Below the pieces are notes generated by a model. That model saw nothing but the letters and a program-made list of their open reading frames with translations. It was not told the origin of the DNA and did not search any database. This document shows, piece after piece, positions 43,585 through 53,212 of a stretch of DNA of 64,000 nucleotides. Location of the stretch: contig FXAI01000008.1 in assembly GCA_900177435.1 (NCBI GenBank), positions 176,689 through 240,688 of the forward strand, in the 5' to 3' direction. This DNA comes from Alteromonadaceae bacterium Bs31 (GTDB taxonomy: Bacteria > Pseudomonadota > Gammaproteobacteria > Pseudomonadales > Cellvibrionaceae). Made by a program: the position numbers and the translations under genes. Position 1 is the first letter of the stretch; each line of letters starts with the position of its first letter.

Positions 43585-45147
43585 ATGAGGCTCAATAAAA
43601 ACTACCATACCCTGCGATTAGTACTGGGGGATCAGTTAAGTACTCAGCACAGCTGGTTTGAGCATACAGATTCTGGTGTGCTCTATGTTGTCGCTGAGCT
43701 TCCGCAAGAAGCAAGTTATGTAAAACATCACATACAGAAGCTTTGCGCATTTTTCCTGGCAATGGAAACCTTTGCCCGTGCGCTAAAATCAAGTGGCCAT
43801 CACGTACTTTATCTTACCTTAGACGATACCATCCACCATGCAAACTTAAGTGGTTTAATCTCTGCTTTAATCGATCGATATTCTGTCAACTGTTTTCAAT
43901 ACCAAAGGCCAGATGAATACCGATTGCGACAGCAGCTTGCGAGCTTAAGCTTCGCCAGCGATACCGTAGTGCAGGAGTGTGATAGCGAGCATTTTTTACT
44001 GCCCTTCGCCGAAATTCCACAGTACGTGAAAGCGCAGCAGCATAATCGTATGGAATCGTTTTATCGGAAAATGCGCAAGCGTTTCGGTATTCTTATGAAG
44101 GGTGAGCAAGCACTTGGCGGAAAATGGAATTACGACAGCGAGAATAGAGATAAATTGAAGCCCAAAGATTTGTCCGATATTCCCCAGCCTCTCATTTTTA
44201 GTAATGATGTTTCCGCCATTATTAAACGCATAGACCAGCACCATATCCCGCATTTCGGCCATGTTGAAGACGCCTTGCTCTGGCCTGTTTCACGCGAGCA
44301 ATCCTTGCAATTGTTGCAACATTTTTGCGCCTACTGCTTGCCTATGTTCGGTCGTTTTCAAGATGCCATGACCCACCAGCATCCCGATAAGTGGACTTTG
44401 TATCATTCGCGCTTGTCTTTTTCGCTCAATAGTAAAATGCTGCACCCTCGAGAAGTTATCGATGCCGCACTGGCGGCTTATGAGGGCCTTGAGGGTCGAA
44501 TTACGCTACCACAGGTGGAGGGCTTTGTTCGTCAAATACTTGGCTGGCGTGAATATGTTCGATGTGTGTATTGGGTGAATATGCCGCAATATGGTCAAAC
44601 AAATGCGCTGCACGCAAACCGAGATCTACCGGGCTTCTTCTGGGATGGCAACACTAAAATGCAGTGTATGAAACAGGCTATCGATCAATCGTTAAAGTAT
44701 GCTTACGCACATCATATACAGCGTTTGATGATCACTGGTAATTTTTGTTTACTAAGCGGGGTAGACCCGAAGCAAGTGGACGCTTGGTACCTTGGTATTT
44801 ATATCGATGCGATAGAATGGGTTGAAATGCCCAATACGCGCGGCATGAGCCAGTATGCCGATGGCGGATGGGTTGCCACCAAACCGTACTCGGCCGGTGG
44901 AAACTATGTGAATAAAATGAGTGATTATTGCAAAACCTGCCACTACCAAATTAAAGAAAAAACCTCTGAGCAGGCCTGCCCCTTCAACAGTCTTTATTGG
45001 AATTTCATGAATACGCATCGCAATAAATTGGCCAATAATCCTCGAATTGGTATGGTATACCGAAGCTGGGATAAGCAGTCACCGAGCACTCAGCAAGCCA
45101 CGTTGGCGCGCGCTGAGTGGTGTTTGGAAAACCTGGATAAGATCTAA
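43585..45147 (+). CDS. FeS-type photolyase (cryptochrome/photolyase-related, PhrB-like)
   Basis: A 520-residue protein of the photolyase-related family (PF04244; FeS-BCP, prokaryotic 6-4 photolyases). It starts LRLVLGDQLSTQHSWF, the family hallmark, and has the FAD region (LSFSLNSKMLHPREVIDAAL, GFVRQILGWREYVRCVYW). Cysteines in NFCLLSG, YCKTCHY and QACPFN match the four 4Fe-4S ligands of Agrobacterium PhrB. It should repair 6-4 photoproducts using blue light, with a ribolumazine antenna known in this family. A class I CPD photolyase is 1.9 kb downstream, so both main UV lesions are covered. Confidence 0.9.
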   Translation: MRLNKNYHTLRLVLGDQLSTQHSWFEHTDSGVLYVVAELPQEASYVKHHIQKLCAFFLAMETFARALKSSGHHVLYLTLDDTIHHANLSGLISALIDRYSVNCFQYQRPDEYRLRQQLASLSFASDTVVQECDSEHFLLPFAEIPQYVKAQQHNRMESFYRKMRKRFGILMKGEQALGGKWNYDSENRDKLKPKDLSDIPQPLIFSNDVSAIIKRIDQHHIPHFGHVEDALLWPVSREQSLQLLQHFCAYCLPMFGRFQDAMTHQHPDKWTLYHSRLSFSLNSKMLHPREVIDAALAAYEGLEGRITLPQVEGFVRQILGWREYVRCVYWVNMPQYGQTNALHANRDLPGFFWDGNTKMQCMKQAIDQSLKYAYAHHIQRLMITGNFCLLSGVDPKQVDAWYLGIYIDAIEWVEMPNTRGMSQYADGGWVATKPYSAGGNYVNKMSDYCKTCHYQIKEKTSEQACPFNSLYWNFMNTHRNKLANNPRIGMVYRSWDKQSPSTQQATLARAEWCLENLDKI

Positions 45148-45170
45148 TTTTTTACAGAGCCATATAATCA

Positions 45171-45944
45171 TTGAACAACACTACTTTTAAACTGAGCAAA
45201 ACCCAGTTAGATAGCTTTAAAAAAAACGGATATCTCATTGTTAGGCATTGGTTAGCAGCTGACGCGCTTGGCGCCATGCAGGAAGTTGCCGTAAATCATT
45301 TGCATAATCCCACTCAACCCTGGGAGCTCGAAGCGCAACTGGCTTACCCTGGCGCACCTTGTTCTTTGGAAGAGCAAGGTGGTGGCACCATCAGGCGTCT
45401 GCTTGGTGCATACAAGCGCGAGTGTCTTTGGCGAGAATTTGCCACTAGTGACAAACTAAAAACCAGCTTACAGCAACTTTTTGATCATCCTCAGATACTG
45501 CTGAGCCAGGCTCATCACAACTGCCTTATGACAAAAGCGCCACGTTATAGCAGCGATACTGGCTGGCATCAGGATAAGCGATATTGGCGTTTTGAAAAAA
45601 ACGAACTGATAACGGCGTGGCTGGCTTTAGGCAGGGAGACACCTGAAAATGGTGCGTTGCGTGTTATTCCTGGTAGCCATCGATTGCCTCTCATGTCTGA
45701 AAGCTTTGATGAGCGGGCGTTCTTCCTTGCCAGCAAAGCAGAAAATAAACAGCTTATAGATCAGAGCCACTGCCTGGAATTAAATGCCGGAGATTTACTG
45801 TTTTTCCACTGTGATTTACTGCACAGTGCTTCCAGAAACCTTGCCAGCAGCACCAAGCTATCTCTCGTGTTTACCTACCATAGTGGCGACAATAGCCCAC
45901 AGGAAAACACTCGTTCTGCAAGCTTGAGTGAGATTGTTCTCTAG
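45171..45944 (+). CDS. Phytanoyl-CoA dioxygenase (PhyH) family protein
   Basis: A 257-residue Fe(II)/2-oxoglutarate dioxygenase-like protein. HQD in TGWHQDKRYWRF and H in DLLHSASRNLA form the facial triad, with TPENGALRVIPGSHRLP as the linking motif. Translation appears to start at TTG 45171: a stop lies two codons upstream and no ATG is available before the conserved FKKNGYLIVRHW segment. It starts 23 bases after the photolyase stop, so it is probably in the same operon. Substrate unknown. Confidence 0.83.
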   Translation: MNNTTFKLSKTQLDSFKKNGYLIVRHWLAADALGAMQEVAVNHLHNPTQPWELEAQLAYPGAPCSLEEQGGGTIRRLLGAYKRECLWREFATSDKLKTSLQQLFDHPQILLSQAHHNCLMTKAPRYSSDTGWHQDKRYWRFEKNELITAWLALGRETPENGALRVIPGSHRLPLMSESFDERAFFLASKAENKQLIDQSHCLELNAGDLLFFHCDLLHSASRNLASSTKLSLVFTYHSGDNSPQENTRSASLSEIVL

Positions 45945-46225
45945 AGCTTACGCGACTCATGTATCTGGCTCAGGCAAAGCTTGAGCGCTCGAATACTCTC
46001 TGTCGAACACATCGTCTAGGCTGCCAGGCAGACACGGATCAGCGTTTTTCCCTTAAATCGAGAGGCTCAGTTTTTGTGCGCTTAATTTGCGGTGATATCA
46101 ACCAAATGGGCGGTTGTACCGTATAAGCTCCAGTAAGCCGTAAATATGAAAAAATGATGCTGGCGAAACTTACCAGCGGTGGAATGCACAACTAACGCTC
46201 AATAGGAAATACCCCGTAATTAACA

Positions 46226-46945
46226 ATGGCAAATCTAAATGTTTCGATTATAGGCGCCTCTGGCGGGATCGGGTCGGCGTTTGTGAGCATGCTCTCTCAA
46301 GACCCTACAAATACGGTGCATGCCTTTTCGCGCTCAGCGCTAAAAAACGAACGCTCCAATGTGCAGCTTGGCACATTGGATTTCGCTGATGAGGGCTCCA
46401 TAAGTGCCGCTGCCCAAGCCGCTTCAGAAAACCGGGCCCTGGATTTGGTGATTGTAGCCACCGGTATACTGCACGATGCTACTATGATGCCAGAGAAGAC
46501 ACTGGCCGATTTAAGCGCTGATAATTTTCAACGCAACTTTCTCGCCAACACCATTGGTCCCGCATTGGTAGCAAAACATTTCTTGCCAAAACTTCAGCGC
46601 GACAAACGGGCGGTGTTTGCAGCACTTTCTGCGCGGGTGGGGAGTATTTCGGATAATCGTTTAGGGGGTTGGTATGCGTATCGGGCCTCTAAAGCGGCGC
46701 TGAATATGCTCATTCGCACCGCTAGTATAGAAGTTGCCCGGCGACACAAACATGCCATTGTGGTCGGCATGCACCCCGGAACGGTTGCTACAAATTTGTC
46801 GCAACCTTTTCAAGCGCGTGTCCCAAGCGGCAAACTGTTTGAGGCAGACTATTCCGCAGGTCGACTTATTGCCGTGATGGCAGGTCTCACTCCAAATGAT
46901 AGCGGTAAGGTCTTCGCCTGGGATGGCAGTGAGGTACCATGTTAG
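46226..46945 (+). CDS. Short-chain dehydrogenase/reductase
   Basis: A 239-residue SDR. The cofactor loop IIGASGGIGSAF, ATGILHD and the catalytic YAYRASKAALN (Tyr-x3-Lys) are present, with HPGTVATNLSQPF near the end, close to the C-factor (CsgA-like) subgroup. It lies in the photolyase group, about 280 bases after the PhyH gene and 57 before the CPD photolyase gene. Cytoplasmic, NAD(P)-dependent; substrate unknown. Confidence 0.87.
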   Translation: MANLNVSIIGASGGIGSAFVSMLSQDPTNTVHAFSRSALKNERSNVQLGTLDFADEGSISAAAQAASENRALDLVIVATGILHDATMMPEKTLADLSADNFQRNFLANTIGPALVAKHFLPKLQRDKRAVFAALSARVGSISDNRLGGWYAYRASKAALNMLIRTASIEVARRHKHAIVVGMHPGTVATNLSQPFQARVPSGKLFEADYSAGRLIAVMAGLTPNDSGKVFAWDGSEVPC

Positions 46946-47002
46946 CGTGCTTGTTCAATTTATCGTATTTGCAAAACCCGCTCACAGAGCCATTAATTAA
47001 AT

Positions 47003-48424
47003 ATGACTAAGCCACTTGCCATTCATTGGTTTCGACAGGATCTGCGTTTATCAGATAATCCCTCCCTGCTTGCCGCTTCGAAGGCGGGCAATGTCTTGCC
47101 AATATATATCCTCGATGACGATAACGCGGGCGAATATAAAATGGGAGGCGCAAGCCGCTGGTGGCTGCACCATTCTTTAAATGCGCTGAACAAAAGCTTG
47201 AAGGGGAATTTGCGGGTTTATCGTGGGGATGCCCAGGCGATACTCTGCAAGCTGGTAGAGCAAAACCCCAATTGCTCACTCAGCTGGAACAGATGCTACG
47301 AACCGTGGCGCATTGCCAGAGACAAAAGTATCAAGCAGGCACTTGAGCAGGCGGGTGTAGAAGCCCAGAGTTATAATGGCTCTCTTCTTTGGGAGCCGTG
47401 GCAGGTGCTAAAAAAAGACGGTACACCCTATAAAGTATTTACGCCTTACTATCGCCGAGGCTGTCTTAGTGCAACAGCACCGAGGGAGCCCTTAGCAAAA
47501 CCAAGAATCAGATATGCCGAAGGGGATTTTCAGGCGCTGACCATTGATGAGCTACATTTATTGCCAACAGTTGCCTGGGATGTGCAGCTTAACGGCCATT
47601 GGAAAATTGGTGAGGCGCCAGCACAAGCCAGATTACGACAATTTATCGACGAGGGTTTGGCAGACTATAAAGAAGGGCGTAACTACCCTGCGAAAAAAAA
47701 TGTATCACAACTTTCTCCGCACCTTCACTGGGGGGAAATTTCGCCCAATCAAGTTTGGTACGATGTTCAACGGTCGGGTAGTGGAGTTAACGAAGACTGC
47801 CTCTTAAGCGAGTTGGGCTGGCGAGAATTTTCCTATGCTTTGCTTTACCACTTTCCCAACTTGCCAGAAAAGAACTTACAAAAGAAATTTGACGCTTTTC
47901 CCTGGCGTAACAACAAAAAAAAGCTGGCACGTTGGCAGCAGGGTATGACTGGTTATCCCATTGTTGATGCGGGCATGCGCGAGCTTTGGCAGACGGGATA
48001 TATGCACAACCGTGTGCGCATGATCGTTGGCTCGTTTCTGGTAAAGAATTTGTTGTTACATTGGCACCACGGCAAAAACTGGTTCTGGGATTGTCTTGTG
48101 GATGCAGATTTAGCCAGCAACAGTGCCAGCTGGCAGTGGATAGGGGGTTGTGGGGCAGATGCGGCGCCTTACTTTAGAGTATTTAACCCAATAAGCCAGG
48201 GCGAAAAATTTGACCACTCCGGAGCATACACCCGTCATTTTGTTCCTGAACTAAGCGCCTTGCCAGACAAGTACCTTTATCGTCCATGGGAAGCGCCCGA
48301 GGCAGTGTTGGATGCGGCGGGTATTGAGCTGGGAGTAACTTACCCCTTACCTGTGGTGGATGTAAAACTCTCTCGTGAGCAGGCGCTGGAGGCATTCAAA
48401 GCCATAAAAGTGAACCCTACTTAA
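47003..48424 (+). CDS. phrB: CPD deoxyribodipyrimidine photolyase, class I
   Basis: A 473-residue light-dependent DNA repair enzyme splitting cyclobutane pyrimidine dimers. The N-terminal antenna domain starts LAIHWFRQDLRLSDNPSL; the FAD domain has NVSQLSPHLHWGEISPNQVW, WREFSYALLYHFPN, MTGYPIVDAGMRELWQTGYM, HNRVRMIVGSFLVKNLLLHW and DADLASNSASWQW. Normal length for class I. It is the last gene of the plus-strand repair group and converges with the VF530 gene; a palindromic hairpin lies between them. Confidence 0.93.
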   Translation: MTKPLAIHWFRQDLRLSDNPSLLAASKAGNVLPIYILDDDNAGEYKMGGASRWWLHHSLNALNKSLKGNLRVYRGDAQAILCKLVEQNPNCSLSWNRCYEPWRIARDKSIKQALEQAGVEAQSYNGSLLWEPWQVLKKDGTPYKVFTPYYRRGCLSATAPREPLAKPRIRYAEGDFQALTIDELHLLPTVAWDVQLNGHWKIGEAPAQARLRQFIDEGLADYKEGRNYPAKKNVSQLSPHLHWGEISPNQVWYDVQRSGSGVNEDCLLSELGWREFSYALLYHFPNLPEKNLQKKFDAFPWRNNKKKLARWQQGMTGYPIVDAGMRELWQTGYMHNRVRMIVGSFLVKNLLLHWHHGKNWFWDCLVDADLASNSASWQWIGGCGADAAPYFRVFNPISQGEKFDHSGAYTRHFVPELSALPDKYLYRPWEAPEAVLDAAGIELGVTYPLPVVDVKLSREQALEAFKAIKVNPT

Positions 48425-48443
48425 GTGAGTCTTGCTCTGGTGA

Positions 48444-48461
48444 GCCTTGCTTAAGCAAGGC
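48444..48461. terminator. Perfect palindrome between convergent genes
   Basis: GCCTTGCTTAAGCAAGGC is an 18-base perfect palindrome located between the photolyase and VF530 stop codons. It may act as a two-way transcription terminator, although no T tract follows directly. Confidence 0.45.
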
Positions 48462-48486
48462 CCGTGCTTGTGAGGAAAGCCCGCTC

Positions 48487-49008
48487 TCAGGTCTTGCCCT
48501 TCCACTTGGCCCAAGGGTTGTTTGCAGAGGGCTGGGTACTGGTGTTTCGCTCTGGGGGCTTGCCAGCTTGAGTTCGCCGCTCGGCATTGCCTCCTGAATT
48601 TTTACCTTTGCCAGAGCCAGGCCTGCCACCGCGCCCAAATTCGGTTGCCTTGCGCTCGCGTTTTTCCCGTAGCCGCGCTGCATCTTCCAGGCTTAATTCT
48701 GCTGGTTCTCCCGCTATCTGGTCTTCGGGAATAATGCGGTCACGGGGGGGCAGTTCAAATTGCTCTGCGCTTGCGCGAGGCAGGCTTTTAAACTGATACA
48801 AATAAAACGCTTCAACCTTTTCCCTGGCCCAGTTGGTTTTCTTCAGAAACTTAACGCTGGATTCGATACTGGCGTTGGTTTTAAAGCAATTAATATTCAG
48901 GTAGGCAAACAAAATCTCGTAGCCATAGTGGTCTACCAGTTCGGTCAATAGTGATTTAAGGCTTAAGCCGTGTAGTGGGTTGTGCTTGTAGTTGATCTCA
49001 TCATTCAT
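48487..49008 (-). CDS. VF530-family DNA-binding protein
   Basis: A 173-residue protein. The first 70 residues ([39 protein letters not shown]) form the VF530/DUF2132 domain, a small four-helix fold with SAP-like DNA-binding ability. The C-terminal 100 residues are basic, Gly/Ser/Asn-rich and disordered ([18 protein letters not shown]), as in some RNA- or DNA-coating proteins. Probably monocistronic. Role unknown. Confidence 0.88.
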   Translation of the reverse strand: MNDEINYKHNPLHGLSLKSLLTELVDHYGYEILFAYLNINCFKTNASIESSVKFLKKTNWAREKVEAFYLYQFKSLPRASAEQFELPPRDRIIPEDQIAGEPAELSLEDAARLREKRERKATEFGRGGRPGSGKGKNSGGNAERRTQAGKPPERNTSTQPSANNPWAKWKGKT

Positions 49009-49194
49009 TGCAGGGGGCCGATACTTCGTTAGGGCGGGGATTATACACTTTTGAGCTTGGAGTGCTGCTATTGCTGCACAGCTAGGCGCACAGGCCCGTG
49101 CTTGCAGAAGGGGGTTCTAAAGCCGGAGGGCCTGAGGCAGGGCTGTGCCGGGCTGAAGTGAAGCTAAGGCTGTCAGCCCCCAACGAGTAGCTAG

Positions 49195-49824
49195 CTACTT
49201 ATTTTGCAGGGGAAGGTTGCGGATTTTTTCATTTCCGTTTAACAGTTCGTCCAAGGTCAGCTGGTAGCTGGGAACAAACGTTTTAAGAAAACTATCCACC
49301 TCTGGCATATTAAAGCCCTGCAGCCTGGCCGAGATATCTTCCGCCGCTTTAGAAAACTCATTGTTACCAGCCTTTAGTTCGGCCTGGCATTTTAAATAGG
49401 CCGAAATGGTGTCTGCGCCCTTAATCAGTTTTTTAACATATTCTGGCACACAGGAAGAAACCAGTAAGGGTTCAAAGCTTTGTTGAAGTTCCTCCGGTAG
49501 CAAGCCAAGCAATTCTCTTTCTGCCTGAATCTCAACTTCTTTAAAAGCCTTCTGCATACCCTTGGAGTGATATTTTATGGGGGTGGGCATGTCGCCGGTA
49601 ATAACCTCGGAAACATCGTGATAAAGCGCGGTGGTTGCAACAAGGTTAGCGTCGTAGTTTTCGCCAAATCGCGCGTTGCCAATAAGAGCCATAACGTGTG
49701 CAATGGTAGAAACCTCCCAGCTATGTTCCATAACGTTCTCGGGAATGGCATTGCGTTTTAGCCCCCACCGAATAACCCAGCGTATTTTACTGATGTAGGC
49801 AAAGAAGTGGCTCTTGGCATTCAT
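49195..49824 (-). CDS. yfbR: YfbR-family 5'-deoxynucleotidase
   Basis: A 209-residue HD-domain phosphohydrolase that removes phosphate from deoxynucleoside monophosphates. Metal-site motifs in order: HSWEVSTIAHVMAL, ALYHDVSEVITGDMPTPIKY and IKGADTISAYLKCQAELKAG, matching E. coli YfbR. Slightly longer than the E. coli protein. It is downstream of a small winged-helix gene on the same strand, gap 33 bases. Confidence 0.92.
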   Translation of the reverse strand: MNAKSHFFAYISKIRWVIRWGLKRNAIPENVMEHSWEVSTIAHVMALIGNARFGENYDANLVATTALYHDVSEVITGDMPTPIKYHSKGMQKAFKEVEIQAERELLGLLPEELQQSFEPLLVSSCVPEYVKKLIKGADTISAYLKCQAELKAGNNEFSKAAEDISARLQGFNMPEVDSFLKTFVPSYQLTLDELLNGNEKIRNLPLQNK

Positions 49825-49857
49825 GGCAGGTTTTCCTTAATGGTTTTCTCGGGTGAG

Positions 49858-50148
49858 CTAGGGGTATTCTAAAACGTCTTTAATGTGCTGCAAATTGTTT
49901 TTAATCCAGCCCTTATAAACAGCGCCCCAGTCCTTGAGCTGATAGTAGCCATTTCGGGTACCGCCTATGAATTCCACCTCTATGCCCAGTTCCTGCAAGG
50001 CGCAAATGGTATCCTGGGCCGTTCGCCTTGGCATACCCGTTGTGTCGATAATGGCAGGGACGGGATTGATGCCCTTATCGATCAAGTAAGCGACATAGAT
50101 GCGGCGATAAAAGCTCGTCTTTGTTTTGCTGGGTTTTGTGGCGTTCAT
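49858..50148 (-). CDS. Small winged-helix protein
   Basis: A 96-residue protein with a likely winged-helix fold: FYRRIYVAYLIDKGINPVPA, then PRRTAQDTICALQELGIEVE as recognition-helix region, and a wing GGTRNGYYQLKDWG. The frame extends to a TTG at 50193, but ATG 50148 is preferred. Similar small proteins lie in other gammaproteobacteria as helix-turn-helix proteins of unknown function. It is between the NYN-domain gene and yfbR on the same strand, perhaps one operon. Confidence 0.72.
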   Translation of the reverse strand: MNATKPSKTKTSFYRRIYVAYLIDKGINPVPAIIDTTGMPRRTAQDTICALQELGIEVEFIGGTRNGYYQLKDWGAVYKGWIKNNLQHIKDVLEYP

Positions 50149-50229
50149 ACTCGGCTTGCTGTTTCGTGTAATTGCAATAGCTGCTTGCTCCAAATCGGAG
50201 GAGTAAATTTCCTTACAGGCTCCCCTGGC

Positions 50230-50970
50230 CTATATTTTTTTTCGCGAGTCTTTTATATACATTGCCTTGCCGTCTTGCCTCATTTCAATATCAAAGAGTT
50301 CTGTGGCTCGAATTAAATCGCCAAGCTTTTTATAGCCGTAGTTTATTGCCGAAAAGGAACTGTTGTTAGAAATGTAATGGCCCACCTTGCTCATGTGTGC
50401 CCAATCATCATCCTCAGATGTTTGTTCAACAGCCGTTCGCAAAAGCTTTACTAAGGCGGTGTCGCCCCGTAATTTTTTTCTGTCATTCTTGGTCTGCTTG
50501 GCTGCTGGTGCTGGTTTTTCACTGCCTGCGTCTTCTATTATCAGGTTTTCGGTAAAGATGAAGGGCGAGCAGGCGTCAACAAAGGGCTTGGGGGTCTTCT
50601 TCTCGCCAAAGCCGTATACCGGCATACCACTTTCAAGAATTCTAAGCACCAGAGGGGTAAAGTCGCTGTCGCTGGTCATCAGCGCAAAGGCATCAACACT
50701 GTCGCTGTACAGTAAATCCATAGCGTCAATAATCATTGCTGAGTCTGTTGCATTTTTGCCTTTGGTATAAGCAAATTGTTGCATAGGCCGTATAGCGTGA
50801 GGGTGCAGCCGTTCTATCCAGCCCGATAAGGAGGGGCTATTCCAATCCCCATGGGCGTGGCGAACATTCACCATTCCGTACTTGGCCAGCTCCTCCAGTA
50901 CCCCTTCAATGGAATTGTGGCTCACGTTATCGCAATCGATAAGTAGTGCGATTCTTTGTTTTTTTTGCAT
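50230..50970 (-). CDS. NYN-domain ribonuclease-like protein with OST-HTH domain
   Basis: A 246-residue protein. The N-terminal NYN/PIN-like domain (about 5-145) has conserved acids in LLIDCDNVSH, GKNATDSAMIIDAMDLLYSD and LMTSDSDFTPLVLRI, a complete LabA/DUF88-type set. The C-terminal OST-HTH/LOTUS domain (about 170-240) has LVKLLRTAVEQTSEDDDW and FSAINYGYKKLGDLIRATEL. Such proteins are thought to cleave or bind RNA. GAGGTG lies nine bases before the ATG. Confidence 0.9.
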   Translation of the reverse strand: MQKKQRIALLIDCDNVSHNSIEGVLEELAKYGMVNVRHAHGDWNSPSLSGWIERLHPHAIRPMQQFAYTKGKNATDSAMIIDAMDLLYSDSVDAFALMTSDSDFTPLVLRILESGMPVYGFGEKKTPKPFVDACSPFIFTENLIIEDAGSEKPAPAAKQTKNDRKKLRGDTALVKLLRTAVEQTSEDDDWAHMSKVGHYISNNSSFSAINYGYKKLGDLIRATELFDIEMRQDGKAMYIKDSRKKI

Positions 50971-51036
50971 TAGCGAAACACCTCGCTTCAGTTATAGTGC
51001 TCAGGTTCAAGCATCATAAATCAAGCAGCATGCATT

Positions 51037-52080
51037 ATGCGAAAAATGATAAGTACTTACGAAGGCTTCGTTACATCCTTAGTCAATGGGGGCAGCATTG
51101 ACTCATGCGAACAGATCCAATCCTTATGGAGTGGTTATGGCGAAATTCTGCGCATTCACTTGCGCGGTGGTGATCATAGCTCGGTAATTTTAAAGCACAT
51201 CCGCCTGCCACAAGCGGCGGAGCACCCGCGCGGCTGGAATAGCACGCTATCGCACCAGCGCAAGGTGAAATCCTATCAGGTGGAAACACATTGGTATCAG
51301 CACTATGCCAGCCTCTGTACCCAAGGCTGCCCTGTGCCGAAGTGCCTGGGTGTAAGCGCAAGTTTCAACGAGAGTAACAAAGATAGTATTAAAGAGAGTA
51401 ACAGCGAAACCTTTATGCTGCTAACAGACTTATCTGCAGCCGGTTTTTCTCAAGTTAAAACCAGCATACCCCTGCAGGAAGTGCGTGCCTGCCTGAGCTG
51501 GCTGGCACATTTTCATGCCACCTTCTTACAACACTCCAGCGAGGGCTTGTGGGACTGTGGCACCTACTGGCATCTGGACACCCGCCCGGACGAACTGGCA
51601 GCCCTGGATGATCAGCGCCTAAAACAAGCCGCCCCATGGATTGATCAGGCCTTAAAACAAAGTCACTACCAGACATTGGTGCACGGCGATGCCAAACTGG
51701 CAAATTTCTGTTTTGCACCCGCAAACAGCACAGTTAGCGCAAGCCCTGTCGCCGCTGTAGATTTCCAGTACGTTGGTGCTGGTTGCGGCATGAAAGATGT
51801 GGCCTACTTTATGGGCAGCTGCCTGAGTGACGCCGAATGTGAACAACTGGAAGTACCGCTGCTGGAGTATTATTTTCAGGTATTGAGAAGCGCTGTCAAT
51901 AAATTGCACCCGCAGGTGGATGCAGCACACCTCGAGCACGAGTGGCGCTCGCTGTTTGATGTGGCCTGGGCAGACTTCCATCGTTTCCTCAAAGGTTGGA
52001 GCCCCGGTCACTGGAAGATAAACAGCTACAGCGAACAATTAACCCAGCGTGTTATCCAACGCCTGGGCTCAGCCCTATAA
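51037..52080 (+). CDS. Kinase-like phosphotransferase (EcKinase/choline kinase type)
   Basis: A 347-residue protein of the protein-kinase-like superfamily (DUF1679/ecdysteroid kinase-like and aminoglycoside phosphotransferase groups). The catalytic loop [14 protein letters not shown] (HGD...N) and metal loop [20 protein letters not shown] are intact; [10 protein letters not shown] carries the N-lobe lysine. It would transfer phosphate from ATP to a small hydroxylated molecule. It lies 32 bases before an inositol-monophosphatase-family gene, so a phosphorylation/dephosphorylation pair is possible. Confidence 0.82.
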   Translation: MRKMISTYEGFVTSLVNGGSIDSCEQIQSLWSGYGEILRIHLRGGDHSSVILKHIRLPQAAEHPRGWNSTLSHQRKVKSYQVETHWYQHYASLCTQGCPVPKCLGVSASFNESNKDSIKESNSETFMLLTDLSAAGFSQVKTSIPLQEVRACLSWLAHFHATFLQHSSEGLWDCGTYWHLDTRPDELAALDDQRLKQAAPWIDQALKQSHYQTLVHGDAKLANFCFAPANSTVSASPVAAVDFQYVGAGCGMKDVAYFMGSCLSDAECEQLEVPLLEYYFQVLRSAVNKLHPQVDAAHLEHEWRSLFDVAWADFHRFLKGWSPGHWKINSYSEQLTQRVIQRLGSAL

Positions 52081-52112
52081 CGGCAGCAGCGAAAACCAAA
52101 GGAAATCAAGCT

Positions 52113-53012
52113 ATGCCTCTTAATAGCAGGGAACTGGAACAGCTTTGTGATTTGGCCCGGCAGGCAGCACTGGCAGCAGGCCGCCATATCGCCAGTGTAG
52201 ACCGCAATACTTTAGCGGTGGAGCATAAGGCCGCAGGTTGCAGCCTGGCCTCGCAAGTGGTCACCGAAGTTGACCGCCACTGTGACCACCTGATTAAAAA
52301 TTACCTGCAAGAAAGCTGCACTAAATACAATTTGGCTCTGCTTTCGGAAGAAAGTGCCGAGCAGCAGGACCAGCAAGTGCAAAACCGCTTTAGCCAGGAG
52401 TATTTTTGGTGTGTTGATCCTTTAGATGGCACCCTGCCTTTTACCCAGGGCAAGGCCGGCTATGCGGTTTCTATTGCTCTGGTATCACAAACGGGTACGC
52501 CTTTGCTTGGCGTGGTTTACGATCCGGTACACGAACAAGTTATTTCCGCCGTAAAAGGCGCGGGCGCTTTAATAAATGGTAAGCCCATCCAGATAACAGA
52601 GCGCTTTGGCGGTAGCGGCTCTACTCTGGCAGTGTATGCAGACAACAGTTTTAAATTGGATGAACGTTATGCTGCAACCCAGAATTCTCTACGAAACATT
52701 GCCGCCGATTTCGCAGCCGATGGATACAGCGAAATTTACGGTAACGGTTCCGTAAAGAACGCCTGCGCTCTGTTAACTGCGCCCTTGGCCTGCTATTTTA
52801 AATTCCCCAAAGCCACCGCCGGGGGCGGCAGTGTCTGGGATTTCAGTGCCAGTGCTTGCATTGTTAAAGAAGCCGGCGGCTGGGTAAGTAATTTTGCGGG
52901 AGCAGCGCTGGACTTAAACCGCAAGGGCTCGACATTTATGAATCATCAAGGGGTTATCTATGCATCGGATAAGCGCCTTGCCCAGGCCATTATGGGCTTG
53001 AAAGTATCCTGA
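52113..53012 (+). CDS. Inositol monophosphatase family protein
   Basis: A 299-residue Mg2+-dependent sugar/nucleotide phosphatase. Metal ligands: SEESAEQ and FWCVDPLDGTLPFTQGKAGY (DPLDGT), with GGSVWDFSASACIVKEAGG in the C-terminal lobe. It resembles CysQ/IMPase proteins. The open frame extends to 51996 inside the preceding gene, but ATG 52113 with AAAGGAAATC upstream is the clear start. Probably co-transcribed with the kinase-like gene; substrate may be a 3'-phosphonucleotide or polyol phosphate. Confidence 0.87.
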   Translation: MPLNSRELEQLCDLARQAALAAGRHIASVDRNTLAVEHKAAGCSLASQVVTEVDRHCDHLIKNYLQESCTKYNLALLSEESAEQQDQQVQNRFSQEYFWCVDPLDGTLPFTQGKAGYAVSIALVSQTGTPLLGVVYDPVHEQVISAVKGAGALINGKPIQITERFGGSGSTLAVYADNSFKLDERYAATQNSLRNIAADFAADGYSEIYGNGSVKNACALLTAPLACYFKFPKATAGGGSVWDFSASACIVKEAGGWVSNFAGAALDLNRKGSTFMNHQGVIYASDKRLAQAIMGLKVS

Positions 53013-53100
53013 GCTTTTGTTGTCTGATTTTTGGTGTTTGCCTGGACTACTGCGGTGGTACTGAACTCTCGCCTCTTACTATATCGCAAGGGGCCATGCC

Positions 53101-53135
53101 TTAGCGCTTAGCCCTTAGCACTTAGCCCCTAGCCC
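53101..53135. repeat. Short degenerate CTTAGCCC repeats
   Basis: Variants of TTAGCCC (CTTAGCGC, CTTAGCCC, TTAGCACTTAGCCCC, CTAGCCC) occur side by side between the phosphatase gene and the SMI1/KNR4 gene. No known function; looks like slippage. Confidence 0.7.
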
Positions 53136-53212
53136 TATGGCTGAGACCTTGCGGCTTCTGTAAACTGTGGGGCTGAGTACAAAAGTCTGTTTGAAATAAT
53201 TGAGAAGATACC

